64,000 nt of DNA, from assembly GCA_035628875.1 (NCBI GenBank), contig DASPIZ010000159.1, positions 5,863 to 69,862 on the forward strand, given 5' to 3'. The position numbers and the translations under genes are program-made. The DNA is from Ohtaekwangia sp035628875 (GTDB lineage Bacteria > Bacteroidota > Bacteroidia > Cytophagales > Cyclobacteriaceae). The notes below the pieces were generated by a model. It was not told the origin of the DNA. It made no database searches and saw only the letters and a list, made by a program, of their open reading frames with translations. This document shows, piece after piece, positions 52,401 to 60,316 of the stretch; positions within the stretch are counted from its first letter, which is position 1; every line of letters starts with the position of its first letter.

Positions 52401-53318
52401 GTTGTAATCGGAGATGTTAATATCATCCCGGTGTAGAATGATCGATTTAACACCAGAATCCAGGATTACTTCAACGTCTTCTGCTTCGATTGTATGGTCA
52501 CGTTCGAGTAATACTTCGTTACGGTCGATAGAAACCACTTCACCGGTATCTTCGTCCACAAAGTCTTCCGTCCAGGTCTTCAATACCCGGGCAGCAAGCT
52601 TGCGTCCAGCGATTTTCTTGAGTGTATTTTTATTTGCTTCTACCTCTTCGGAAAGTCCGAAAAGATCGAGTATATCCTTATCAGAACCATAACCAATTGC
52701 ACGAAGCAAAGTGGTTACAGGGAATTTTTTCTTACGGTCGATGTAAGCATACATTACTGCGTTTACATCGGTAGCAAATTCAATCCATGATCCTTTGAAT
52801 GGAATGATCCGCGCAGAGTAAAGCTTCGTTCCGTTGGTGTGTTTGCTCATGGCAAAGAAAACCCCTGGTGAACGGTGAAGCTGAGACACGATTACACGCT
52901 CGGCGCCGTTAATAACGAACGAGCCTTTTTCGGTCATATATGGGATATTACCAAGGAACACTTCCTGTTCGATGGTTTCGAAATCTTCATTATCCTCGTC
53001 GTTACAGGTCAGTCTTAATTTGGCCTTCAACGGTACGGAGAATGTCAGCCCGCGGTCAATGCATTCATCTACGGAATACTTTGGCGGATCAATGGTATAA
53101 TCGACGAACTCGAGCACAAAATTTTCCCGCGAATCGCTGATTGGAAAATTCTCAGCGAACACCTTATAAAGACCTTCATTTTGTCTTTTTTCGGCAGGAG
53201 TTTCGATTTGTAAAAAATCTTTGAAAGACTGGAGCTGTAGATCCAGAAAATCGGGATAATCAAGCACTTTCTCAATGGATGAGAAGTCGATTCTTCCGTT
53301 TATAGTCTTCTTTGTCAA
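49446..53318 (-). CDS. rpoB: DNA-directed RNA polymerase beta subunit
   Basis: 1290 residues. The rifampicin-pocket segment [27 protein letters not shown] is near 465-495 in wild-type form. The C-terminal [50 protein letters not shown] region (spread over 1180-1230) is complete. The start codon is TTG at 53316-53318: an in-frame stop lies three codons upstream and no ATG exists before conserved sequence begins, so TTG is required. It is separated from rplL by 245 bases with two hairpins. Confidence 0.98.
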   Translation of the reverse strand: [1290 protein letters not shown]

Positions 53319-53470
53319 GGTTGTTTAACGTTTAAGTTCTAAGATCCTGGACGGCGAACAAAATCAATTTTTCAATTCCAATTCAAATTACCTTGTGTGG
53401 TTTATCCTATTTGAAAGTTGAGAGTGAAATTTTGAATTGGTTTATTTTTGTTTAGGGCATAAATGGGAAT

Positions 53471-53526
53471 AGACCCCGTCCCTCCCGTCATACTGAAAAT
53501 CAATATGGGGACAGACAACGGGGTCT
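53471..53526. repeat. REP-like imperfect palindrome between rplL and rpoB
   Basis: AGACCCCGT (53471-53479) pairs with ACGGGGTCT (53518-53526). Inside, CCCTCCCGTCATA can pair loosely with TATGGGGACAG. The GGGGACAGAC and GACCCCGT words resemble the REP palindromes linked with RAYT transposases, but no such gene is in the window. As transcribed RNA it could also act as an attenuator or RNase site between rplL and rpoB. It is upstream of the TTG start of rpoB. Confidence 0.5.
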
Positions 53527-53537
53527 AACCGAAGGTT

Positions 53538-53555
53538 AAGACGGTGCCTCGTCTT
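53538..53555 (-). promoter_or_regulatory. Hairpin just after rplL (attenuator-like)
   Basis: AAGACG (53538-53543) pairs with CGTCTT (53550-53555) across six bases, eight bases beyond the rplL stop codon. There is no strong T run on the minus strand. In E. coli an attenuator sits at the same place and lowers rpoBC transcription; the equivalence is inferred from position. Confidence 0.45.
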
Positions 53556-53563
53556 CAGAAGAA

Positions 53564-53941
53564 TTATTTTAATTCAACTTCAGCACCAGCCTCAACGAGT
53601 TGCTTTTTCAGGTTTTCAGCTTCATCCTTAGGCAATCCTTCTTTGATTGTTTTAGGTGCGCCATCAACCAAATCTTTAGCTTCTTTCAATCCGAGACCGG
53701 TAAGTTCTTTCACCAGCTTTACGATCTGAAGTTTGTTAGGTCCGGCAGCTTTCAATACCACATCAAAGTTAGTTTTTTCTTCAGCAGCAGCTCCGCCAGC
53801 AGCACCACCCGCAGGTCCAGCTATTACTGCAGCAGCAGCAGGCTCGATGCCATATGTTTCTTTCAGGTAAGAAGCCAGTTCTGTTACTTCTTTAACAGTG
53901 AGTTCAACAAGTTGATCTCCGAGTGCTTTAATATCAGCCAT
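53564..53941 (-). CDS. rplL: 50S ribosomal protein L7/L12
   Basis: 125 residues. The N-terminal dimer helix region (ALGDQLVELTVKEVTELASYLKE) is followed by an Ala/Gly-rich hinge (VIAGPAGGAAGGAAAEEK) and the factor-binding C-terminal domain FDVVLKAAGPNKLQIVKLVKELTGLGLKEAKDLVD. It forms the flexible stalk that recruits GTPase factors. It follows rplJ by 35 bases. Confidence 0.98.
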   Translation of the reverse strand: MADIKALGDQLVELTVKEVTELASYLKETYGIEPAAAAVIAGPAGGAAGGAAAEEKTNFDVVLKAAGPNKLQIVKLVKELTGLGLKEAKDLVDGAPKTIKEGLPKDEAENLKKQLVEAGAEVELK

Positions 53942-53976
53942 TTTAATAAAGTTTAATAAGTTCTGTTGTTCGATAA

Positions 53977-54510
53977 TTATTTATTTCCACGTTCTTCAAG
54001 TGCTTTAACCAATCCTGCAACGATACCTTTACTGCTTGTAAGCGCAGAGATAACGTTTTTGGCAGGAGATTGAAGCAATGCGATAACGTCGCCAATAAGC
54101 TCATTTTTAGATTTAAGCTCACTTAGCATGGTTAAGTTCTCATCCCCTATGAAGAGGTCTGAGTTGATGGAAGCTGCTTTCAATACCGGCTTACCTTCCT
54201 GTTTCAAACGAAACTCCTTGATGATTTTAGCTGGTGCATTACCGACTTCTTTGGAGAACATTACTCCTGAAAAACCTTGTAATGCGCTAAACATAGGAGA
54301 GTAGTCTGTACCTTCTTGCTTTTCGAGTGCCTTACGAATCAACGTGTTTTTATACACTTTATATTCGATGCCGCTCTTATAGCAAAGCCTTCTGAAATTA
54401 TTCACTTGTGCCACGGTAAAACCGCTTGCATCGGTGATATAGAAGTGGGCATGGTTAGCAAACTTCGATGAAAGCTCTTCAATAATCTGTGCTTTTTCTT
54501 CTCTGGTCAT
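53977..54510 (-). CDS. rplJ: 50S ribosomal protein L10
   Basis: 177 residues. MTREEKAQIIEELSSKFANHAHFYITDASGFTVAQVNNFRR at the N-terminal rRNA-binding domain, IRKALEKQ, and a C-terminal helix (VISALTSSKGIVAGLVKALEERG) that anchors L12 dimers. In E. coli the L10-L12 complex represses this operon via the leader. It follows rplA by 11 bases. Confidence 0.97.
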   Translation of the reverse strand: MTREEKAQIIEELSSKFANHAHFYITDASGFTVAQVNNFRRLCYKSGIEYKVYKNTLIRKALEKQEGTDYSPMFSALQGFSGVMFSKEVGNAPAKIIKEFRLKQEGKPVLKAASINSDLFIGDENLTMLSELKSKNELIGDVIALLQSPAKNVISALTSSKGIVAGLVKALEERGNK

Positions 54511-54521
54511 GTGTTTGTTTC

Positions 54522-55220
54522 TTAAATGCCAGCAATGGAATTAGTGTCAACCACGATTCCAGGGCTCATTGTTGTAGAGATTGTTATACTTTTAAAGTAT
54601 TCACCCTTTGCAGAGGCTGGTTTCAATTTGGCAACAACATTAATCATTTCTGCAGCATTGTCACGGATTTGATCCGGCGGAAAGGAAGCTCTTCCTATGC
54701 CAACATGAATGATACCTTGTTTATCAATTTTGAAGTCGATTTTACCGGCTTTTACTTCTTTCACCGCTTTACCGACGTCGAGCGTAACAGTTCCTGATTT
54801 TGGATTCGGCATAAGTCCGCGAGGTCCTAAAACTTTACCAAGCTTACCTACTTTTGCCATTACTGTTGGTGTACAAATAATCACATCGATATCTGTCCAC
54901 CCTCCTTCAATTTTCTGAATATAATCATCCAGACCTACGTGATCTGCACCTGCGTCTTTTGCATCCGGAACCTTGTCAGGTGTGCAAAGCACAAGTACGC
55001 GCACTGTCTTACCAATACCATGAGGTAATGAAACCACTCCCCTCACCATCTGATCTGATTTTTTTGGATCTACACCCAAACGAATATCGAGATCAACAGA
55101 AGCATCAAATTTAGTGAAGCTGATATCCTTCAACATTTTGGTTGCTTCTTCCAGGGAATATTCTTTCTCCAGATTGTATTTCGCAAGGACTGCTTTTCTG
55201 TTTTTAGAAATTTTCGCCAT
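54522..55220 (-). CDS. rplA: 50S ribosomal protein L1
   Basis: 232 residues. The two-domain L1 fold is seen from KFDASVDLDIRLGVDPKKSDQMVRGVVSLPHG and the signature DADVVIC-like segment DVIICTPTVMAKVGKLGKVLGPRGLMPNPKSGTVT. It is the mobile stalk that releases E-site tRNA. It follows rplK by eight bases. Confidence 0.98.
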   Translation of the reverse strand: MAKISKNRKAVLAKYNLEKEYSLEEATKMLKDISFTKFDASVDLDIRLGVDPKKSDQMVRGVVSLPHGIGKTVRVLVLCTPDKVPDAKDAGADHVGLDDYIQKIEGGWTDIDVIICTPTVMAKVGKLGKVLGPRGLMPNPKSGTVTLDVGKAVKEVKAGKIDFKIDKQGIIHVGIGRASFPPDQIRDNAAEMINVVAKLKPASAKGEYFKSITISTTMSPGIVVDTNSIAGI

Positions 55221-55228
55221 CGCTTTAA

Positions 55229-55672
55229 TTATTTATCCCAAGGGGGAGTTCCTGATACAGTAATACCTAAACTTCTTGCAGTACCGGCGACCATCTTCAT
55301 TGCTGATTCAACTTTGAATGAATTGAGATCGGGCATTTTGGTTTCTGCAATTGTTTTCACCTGATCCCAGGTGATTGATCCTACTTTGTTGCGGTTGGGT
55401 TCTGCTGAGCCCTTTTGTTTTTTAGCAGCGTCTAAAATTAAGATTGCAGCGGGAGGAGTTTTGATTACAAAATCAAACGTTTTGTCGTTGTAAATGCTAA
55501 TCAAAACGGGTAACACCTGTCCGGGTTTATCCTGCGTACGTGCATTGAATTGTTTGCAAAAGTCCATGATATTAAGACCTTTACTACCCAACGCAGGTCC
55601 AATCGGAGGTGCCGGATTTGCCTGGCCGCCTTTAACCTGTAATTTCAGATAACCTATAATTTGCTTTGCCAT
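55229..55672 (-). CDS. rplK: 50S ribosomal protein L11
   Basis: 147 residues. Starts MAKQIIGYLKLQVKGGQANPAPPIGPALG, with GLNIMDFCKQFNARTQDKPGQVLPV for the N-terminal domain, and a C-terminal rRNA-binding domain ending ARSLGITVSGTPPWDK. It is part of the GTPase-associated centre and needed for the stringent response in E. coli. It follows nusG by six bases. Confidence 0.98.
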   Translation of the reverse strand: MAKQIIGYLKLQVKGGQANPAPPIGPALGSKGLNIMDFCKQFNARTQDKPGQVLPVLISIYNDKTFDFVIKTPPAAILILDAAKKQKGSAEPNRNKVGSITWDQVKTIAETKMPDLNSFKVESAMKMVAGTARSLGITVSGTPPWDK

Positions 55673-55678
55673 GTTATC

Positions 55679-56236
55679 TTATTCTAGCTTTTCTACCTGC
55701 ATATAACTCAATTCGACTGGAGTATTCCTGCCGAAAATTTTCACCATTACGTTGAGTTTCTTCTTGTCTTCAAAAATTTCCTCAACATTTCCGGTAAATC
55801 CGCTGAATGGACCATCCATTACTTTCACAGACTCACCTTTAATAAATGGTGTCTCGAGTTTTTCCTCGAGTTCGTCAATCTCATCAACTTTACCGAGAAT
55901 CCTGTTCACCTCTGATTGACGAAGAGGAACTGGATCCTTGGAAGCCCCGGTACCGTTGTTGCCGAGAAACCCTATCACACCCGGAATGCTATTGACAGCA
56001 TGATAAGCTTCCCCGTTCGAGAGATCTGCAGAAAGGAGAACGTAACCCGGAAAGAAGTTGCGCTCACGAACACGCTTCTTACCGTTTCTCATTTCGTATA
56101 CTTTTTCAGAAGGAATCAACACCTGCGGAATAAATTCTGCAAGTTTTGAGCGCTCAATCTCAGTTTCCAGGTAGGACTTCACCTTTTTTTCCTGGCCGCT
56201 GACGACCCTGAGAACATACCATTTCAGTTCGCCCAT
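55679..56236 (-). CDS. nusG: Transcription termination/antitermination protein NusG
   Basis: 185 residues. The NGN domain has WYVLRVVSGQEKKVKSYLE at 5-23 and the RNAP-facing RNFFPGYVLLSADL near 60-73. The C-terminal KOW domain shows GESVKVMDGPFSGFTGNVEEIFEDKKKLNVMVKIFGR. It couples transcription with Rho or ribosomes. It follows secE by ten bases. Confidence 0.98.
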   Translation of the reverse strand: MGELKWYVLRVVSGQEKKVKSYLETEIERSKLAEFIPQVLIPSEKVYEMRNGKKRVRERNFFPGYVLLSADLSNGEAYHAVNSIPGVIGFLGNNGTGASKDPVPLRQSEVNRILGKVDEIDELEEKLETPFIKGESVKVMDGPFSGFTGNVEEIFEDKKKLNVMVKIFGRNTPVELSYMQVEKLE

Positions 56237-56246
56237 AACTCCTTAA

Positions 56247-56438
56247 TTAAACATTCTGATAAAACCATTGTAGACCGGTTTTGAAAACCCAGTCTATTAC
56301 CCCTATAACACCAGCAAAAATTGCGGACGCCACGAGCACCAGAATGGCACTGCTTTGTAGTTCGCTGTATTTGGACCAAGTCATTTTATTCTTGATCTCA
56401 TCCCAGGATTCAGTGATATAGGTCTTTACCTTGTCCAT
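56247..56438 (-). CDS. secE: Preprotein translocase subunit SecE
   Basis: 63 residues from ATG 56438. The longer open frame reaches into the tRNA-Trp gene and is not used. An amphipathic helix (VKTYITESWDEIKNKMTWSKYSELQSS at 4-30) is followed by one membrane helix at about 31-50. It clamps SecY in the translocon. It lies 35 bases after tRNA-Trp. Confidence 0.93.
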   Translation of the reverse strand: MDKVKTYITESWDEIKNKMTWSKYSELQSSAILVLVASAIFAGVIGVIDWVFKTGLQWFYQNV

Positions 56439-56473
56439 TGTTATTATTCGAAGTAATTCTTCCTTTTTATTAG

Positions 56474-56546
56474 CACGGGTGGAGAGACTCGAACTCCCAG
56501 CCAATGGTTTTGGAGACCACTACTCTACCAATTGAGCTACACCCGT
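56474..56546 (-). tRNA. tRNA-Trp (CCA)
   Basis: 73 bases on the minus strand. The acceptor stem ACGGGTG/CACCCGT, anticodon stem TGGT/ACCA with loop CTCCAAA (anticodon CCA), and T loop GTTCGAGTC are all paired. The 3' CCA is not encoded. It sits between tuf and secE, and its precursor is probably cotranscribed with secE-nusG. Confidence 0.96.
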
Positions 56547-56686
56547 TTATCTATTTCAGGCAACTCTTTTATCAGCCGGACACTTCATTGAGAGTTGCAA
56601 AACCGTTTTCTTCACCTTTTGCTTTCGCCGTAACCACCCAATGCCCTGAGCCGCACTCAAATACCCCACTTAGCCCAAAAGGACTG

Positions 56687-56716
56687 CAAAGGTAGAAGAA
56701 TACGATATAAAATAAA
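56687..56716 (-). promoter_or_regulatory. Promoter of tRNA-Trp-secE-nusG-rplKAJL-rpoBC
   Basis: On the minus strand, TACCTTTG (56687-56694) is a perfect -7 box, and TTT (56714-56716) sits at the exact 19-base distance where TTG is expected. It is followed by GCAGTCC and four T, the same start-site words as at rplC and rpsL. Confidence 0.78.
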
Positions 56717-56778
56717 AGCTTTCCTGAAAATTAAGTATTAAGCCGATTTAGAAAAATATATGAGCTTAAAAGTAAAAA

Positions 56779-56807
56779 GCAGAAAGCTAGTAAACTTTGC
56801 TTTCTGC
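56779..56807 (-). terminator. Intrinsic terminator after tuf
   Basis: GCAGAAAGC (56779-56787) pairs perfectly with GCTTTCTGC (56799-56807) around an 11-base loop. On the minus strand it is followed by TTTTTACTTTT. It lies 27 bases past the tuf stop. Confidence 0.85.
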
Positions 56808-56833
56808 CTTTCTTTAGTTATTTAAGATCGTGT

Positions 56834-58021
56834 TTAGTCTACAATTTCTGTAACCTGACCTGATCCAACGGTACGGCCACCTTCGCGGATCGCGAAACGA
56901 AGACCTTTTTCCATAGCGATCTTGTTGATCAATTCAACTTCGATTGAAATGTTATCACCAGGCATAACCATTTCCACACCGGCAGGAAGTTTAACTTCAC
57001 CAGTTACATCCGTTGTACGGAAGTAGAATTGCGGGCGGTATTTGTTAAAGAATGGCGTGTGACGTCCACCTTCTTCTTTGGATAACACATAAACCTCAGC
57101 TTTAAATTTTGAGTGAGGCTTCACAGAGCCTGGTTTACAGATAACCATACCTCTGCGGATTTGTTCTTTTTCAATACCACGCAGCAATAAACCGACGTTA
57201 TCACCAGCTTCACCTCTGTCAAGGATTTTACGGAACATTTCCACACCCGTGATGGTTGACTTCAGGTTTTCAGCACCCATACCTAGGATTTCAACCGGAT
57301 CACCTGTGTTGATGACACCTCTTTCGATTCTACCGGTAGCAACAGTTCCACGACCAGTGATAGAAAATACGTCTTCAACAGGCATTAAGAAGTCCTTATC
57401 AATCAAACGTACAGGAAGCGGAATATGCTCATCCACGGCCTTCATTAATTCTTCCACTTTTTCAACCCATTTAGGTTCGCCATTTAAAGCGCCTAAAGCA
57501 GATCCTCTAACTACCGGCATTGAATCACCAGGGAAGTTATAAGCTGACATCAGTTCACGAACCTCCATTTCAACGAGATCCAATAATTCTGCATCATCAA
57601 CTAAATCCACTTTGTTCATAAAAACCACCAGTGCTGGCACACCAACCTGACGAGCTAAAAGAATATGCTCGCGTGTTTGGGGCATCGGTCCATCAGTAGC
57701 CGCTACTACAAGAATAGCTCCATCCATCTGCGCTGCTCCGGTAACCATGTTCTTTACATAGTCAGCGTGACCAGGGCAATCAACGTGAGCATAGTGTCTG
57801 TTTTCCGTAGCATATTCTACGTGTGAGGTGTTGATTGTGATACCTCTTTCTTTTTCTTCAGGAGCGTTGTCAATTGAAGAGAAATCGCGCATTGAAGCAA
57901 GACCTTTTGAAGCGAGTACTTTGGTAATCGCAGCTGTAAGCGTGGTTTTACCGTGGTCAACGTGACCGATAGTACCAACGTTTACGTGGGGTTTTGAACG
58001 ATCAAATGTTTCTTTAGCCAT
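56834..58021 (-). CDS. tuf: Elongation factor Tu
   Basis: 395 residues. P loop GHVDHGKTTLTAA at 19-31, switch I with RGITINTSHVEY, DCPGHADYVKNM near 81-92, NKVDLVDD and the SAL-type GSALGAL. Domains II and III are complete. Only this copy is seen; it is not in the rpsL-fusA operon, which is usual for the phylum. It lies 254 bases after tRNA-Thr; that leader contains the palindrome GTTGATTTGAAATCAAC at 58109-58125. Confidence 0.98.
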   Translation of the reverse strand: MAKETFDRSKPHVNVGTIGHVDHGKTTLTAAITKVLASKGLASMRDFSSIDNAPEEKERGITINTSHVEYATENRHYAHVDCPGHADYVKNMVTGAAQMDGAILVVAATDGPMPQTREHILLARQVGVPALVVFMNKVDLVDDAELLDLVEMEVRELMSAYNFPGDSMPVVRGSALGALNGEPKWVEKVEELMKAVDEHIPLPVRLIDKDFLMPVEDVFSITGRGTVATGRIERGVINTGDPVEILGMGAENLKSTITGVEMFRKILDRGEAGDNVGLLLRGIEKEQIRRGMVICKPGSVKPHSKFKAEVYVLSKEEGGRHTPFFNKYRPQFYFRTTDVTGEVKLPAGVEMVMPGDNISIEVELINKIAMEKGLRFAIREGGRTVGSGQVTEIVD

Positions 58022-58275
58022 ATTTGAAAATCCCAGTTAAAGTTTAAAGTTATAAGTGTTTTATTGTTAAAGTCTTTATATCAAAGTTGATTCGTTGCGT
58101 CGTTCATAGTTGATTTGAAATCAACAAATCAACGATTTAAACACATTAACTAATCAACACTCCATAATTCTTTCTCTGTCGGGTCTTGAGGATTCTACTT
58201 ACCTTCTCCAATGGTCCAGCTTTTGGCAACTTGCGGACTCCCTACAAATATCCTCGACAACTTCTCTAAATCTAG

Positions 58276-58347
<72 letters not shown>

Positions 58348-58413
58348 TTACCTTGGCATACCGGCACCCTGCACCAGGAATTTGGTAATACTAATGCCCA
58401 ATGCCCGTCATTG

Positions 58414-58486
58414 AGCGGGAGACGAGGTTCGAACCCGCGACCTATAGCTTGGAAGGCTATCGCTCTACCAACTGAGCTACTCCCGC
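58414..58486 (-). tRNA. tRNA-Gly (TCC)
   Basis: 73 bases. Acceptor GCGGGAG/CTCCCGC, anticodon stem ATAGC/GCTAT with loop CTTCCAA (anticodon TCC), T loop GTTCGAACC. No encoded CCA. Flanked on the tRNA-Tyr side by a pair of short hairpins. Confidence 0.95.
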
Positions 58487-58492
58487 ATTCAT

Positions 58493-58576
58493 CCGCCTAC
58501 GCTAAAGCTTCGGCGGGATAAATCCGCATAGAAACTTCAGCAGGGACTTGCCATCCTCCGCTAAAGCTACGGATGG
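58493..58576 (-). repeat. Two related short hairpins in the tRNA-Tyr/tRNA-Gly spacer
   Basis: CCGCC (58493-58497) pairs with GGCGG (58512-58516) and CCATCC (58551-58556) with GGATGG (58571-58576). Both enclose CGCTAAAGCT, so the core is shared while the arms differ but still pair. They resemble the small GCTTCGGCGG-type palindromes dispersed in Bacteroidota genomes and would be cut out of the tRNA precursor. Confidence 0.55.
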
Positions 58577-58580
58577 CGTG

Positions 58581-58663
58581 TGGGGGAAATAGGATTCGAA
58601 CCTATGAAGTCATAAGACAACAGATTTACAGTCTGTCCCAGTTGGCCGCTTTGGTATTCCCCC
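58581..58663 (-). tRNA. tRNA-Tyr (GTA)
   Basis: 83 bases with the long variable arm of class II tRNAs. Acceptor GGGGGAA/TTCCCCC, anticodon stem CAGAC/ATCTG region with loop CTGTAAA (anticodon GTA), T loop GTTCGAATC, discriminator A. It is first in the tRNA-Tyr-Gly-Thr-tuf unit. Confidence 0.95.
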
Positions 58664-58730
58664 AACTGATTTTCATTATTTAAAAGAACAATAAAATGTC
58701 CCTTCCGGGCCATTTTTAAAAAAGAGAGTG

Positions 58731-58759
58731 CAAAATTATACGCTTTTATACTTTTTCAA
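58731..58759 (-). promoter_or_regulatory. Promoter of the tRNA-Tyr-Gly-Thr-tuf unit
   Basis: On the minus strand, TTG (58757-58759), 18 bases, TAATTTTG (58731-58738), then CACTCTC. One base shorter in the spacer than the other consensus promoters here; the start-site words are only loosely related. Confidence 0.65.
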
Positions 58760-58823
58760 AACTTATCTTCAGATTTTCATGCATTTATAAAAAAAGATCA
58801 TCGATGTAGGCTTTGCGCGGGCC

Positions 58824-59120
58824 TTACATGGCGATGATTCCAGTGATTATTCCACCTCCAAATTCTTTCTTAAACACTTCAAGGACATGGGCTTTATGAA
58901 ATTCAAAGTCATGGCGCATGCTTGGCGAATCAAATTCTACAAACAAGACTTGGTTTTTGATGTAAATCTTTTTTGTCCGTTTAGCAATTGGTTTACCCAC
59001 CAGTCGTTCCCACGAATTTAAAAGATTGGCCTCGTCAAACCGCGAGGACAAATTGTAGGAGTTGAGTAGGTTTCGGATGGCATCTCCGACGGATTGAAAT
59101 TCTTCGTCATTTTTTTTCAT
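58824..59120 (-). CDS. DUF721 (DciA-like) protein
   Basis: 98 residues from ATG 59120; a GTG at 59150 would overlap recF by 20 bases. The pattern VGDAIRNLLNSYNLSSRFDEANLLNSWERLVGKPIAKRTKKIYIKNQVLFVEFDSPSMRHDFEF (residues about 10-75) is that of DUF721 proteins. DciA of this family loads the replicative helicase in bacteria without DnaC. Pairing with recF is typical of DUF721 genes. It ends about 160 bases before the tRNA promoter region. Confidence 0.88.
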   Translation of the reverse strand: MKKNDEEFQSVGDAIRNLLNSYNLSSRFDEANLLNSWERLVGKPIAKRTKKIYIKNQVLFVEFDSPSMRHDFEFHKAHVLEVFKKEFGGGIITGIIAM

Positions 59121-59130
59121 AAGCTTACCG

Positions 59131-60240
59131 CTAGATTGTTTGTTGCCCACTTAATTTTCCTCGTTCTATAAAATAGAGTGTCGCTGAAACGCCAATTTTT
59201 TTTAACAAGGCGGCGGTCCGATCCGGTCGGGCATCCGTAATAAACAGCTGGCCAAAACTTTCCTTTATTAACGCCAACAACTTTTCAATTCGAAAATCGT
59301 CCAGCTTATCAAAGATATCATCCAACAGAAGAAGCGGTTTAAACCCTTTATACGTATCAAACAATTCAAACTGCGCCAACTTCAGTGCAATAATAAAAGA
59401 CTTTTGCTGCCCCTGAGACCCAAACCTTTTTAGTTCTTCGTTTTGTAATTCAAACAAAAAATCATCCCGGTGGATGCCAAAACTAGTCCGCTGCAAAATC
59501 AAATCTTTCTGTCGACTCTTTTTTAACCCATCCTCAAAAGCACAGTCCATCAGCCCTGAAATATACCGAACCGTTGCTGACTCGTTATCACCCACAAGAA
59601 AAGAATAAAACTTATGGAATGGGGAATAAAACAAATCTAAATAGTATTTCCTCCGCTGATGGACATATTTTCCGGATTGTATTAGAATCCGATCATAGGC
59701 ATCCAGCGCCAGCGCATCCACCCTTCCGGAGTCCTGGAACATTTTCAGCAAACTGTTCCTTTGTCGCAGGGCATAATTATATTGAATGAGCGCGTCCAGA
59801 TATGGCTGATCCAACTGCGATATTAAAGCATCAAAAAATTTTCTCCGTACCTCGCTTCCTTCTTTAATTAATTCAGAATCGTCTGGTGCGATCATTACAG
59901 TCGGGTATTTTCCGATATGGCTACTTAGCTTTTCATAGTCTTGCTGATTTTCACGGAATATTTTTTTAGTGCCCAGCTGAGCTGATGTTACGATTTCAAA
60001 GGCAGCTTCCTGCTTGATAAATAGTCCTTTGAGCATAAAAAACTGTTCACCACTGTGAATACACTGACTATCTGTTGACGAAAAAGCACTTTTGGTTAAT
60101 GATAAGTAATGAATCGCATCGAGCAGGTTTGTTTTACCGCTGCCGTTTTTTCCCACAAAAACATTAATCCTGGAAGATAAGTCCAGCGTTGCCTCGGTAT
60201 AGTTTTTAAAATTTAAGACACTCAGTTTTTGAAGATACAT
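59131..60240 (-). CDS. recF: DNA replication/repair protein RecF
   Basis: 369 residues. Walker A GKNGSGKTNLLDAI at 30-43, an ABC-type signature FGSQGQQKSFIIALKLAQ near 268-285, and Walker B PLLLLDDIFDKLD near 300-312. It loads RecA at gaps with RecOR. It is divergent from pdhA, 76 bases apart, and 10 bases before the DUF721 gene. Confidence 0.97.
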   Translation of the reverse strand: MYLQKLSVLNFKNYTEATLDLSSRINVFVGKNGSGKTNLLDAIHYLSLTKSAFSSTDSQCIHSGEQFFMLKGLFIKQEAAFEIVTSAQLGTKKIFRENQQDYEKLSSHIGKYPTVMIAPDDSELIKEGSEVRRKFFDALISQLDQPYLDALIQYNYALRQRNSLLKMFQDSGRVDALALDAYDRILIQSGKYVHQRRKYYLDLFYSPFHKFYSFLVGDNESATVRYISGLMDCAFEDGLKKSRQKDLILQRTSFGIHRDDFLFELQNEELKRFGSQGQQKSFIIALKLAQFELFDTYKGFKPLLLLDDIFDKLDDFRIEKLLALIKESFGQLFITDARPDRTAALLKKIGVSATLYFIERGKLSGQQTI

Positions 60241-60316
60241 GCAGGAAATGGTACGAAAGTTTGGCGAATGTTCGTTGGGCAGTTAATTTCGCAACTCGGA
60301 ATCAAAAATAGGGTAT

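Noticed and set aside
56439..56504. N-terminal extension of secE
   Set aside because: It would be encoded within the tRNA-Trp gene; ATG 56438 gives the normal SecE length.
58109..58125. GTTGATTTGAAATCAAC palindrome in the tuf leader as an operator
   Set aside because: It lies in AT-rich DNA with several partial repeats of the same words; without a regulator or other copies, binding cannot be claimed.
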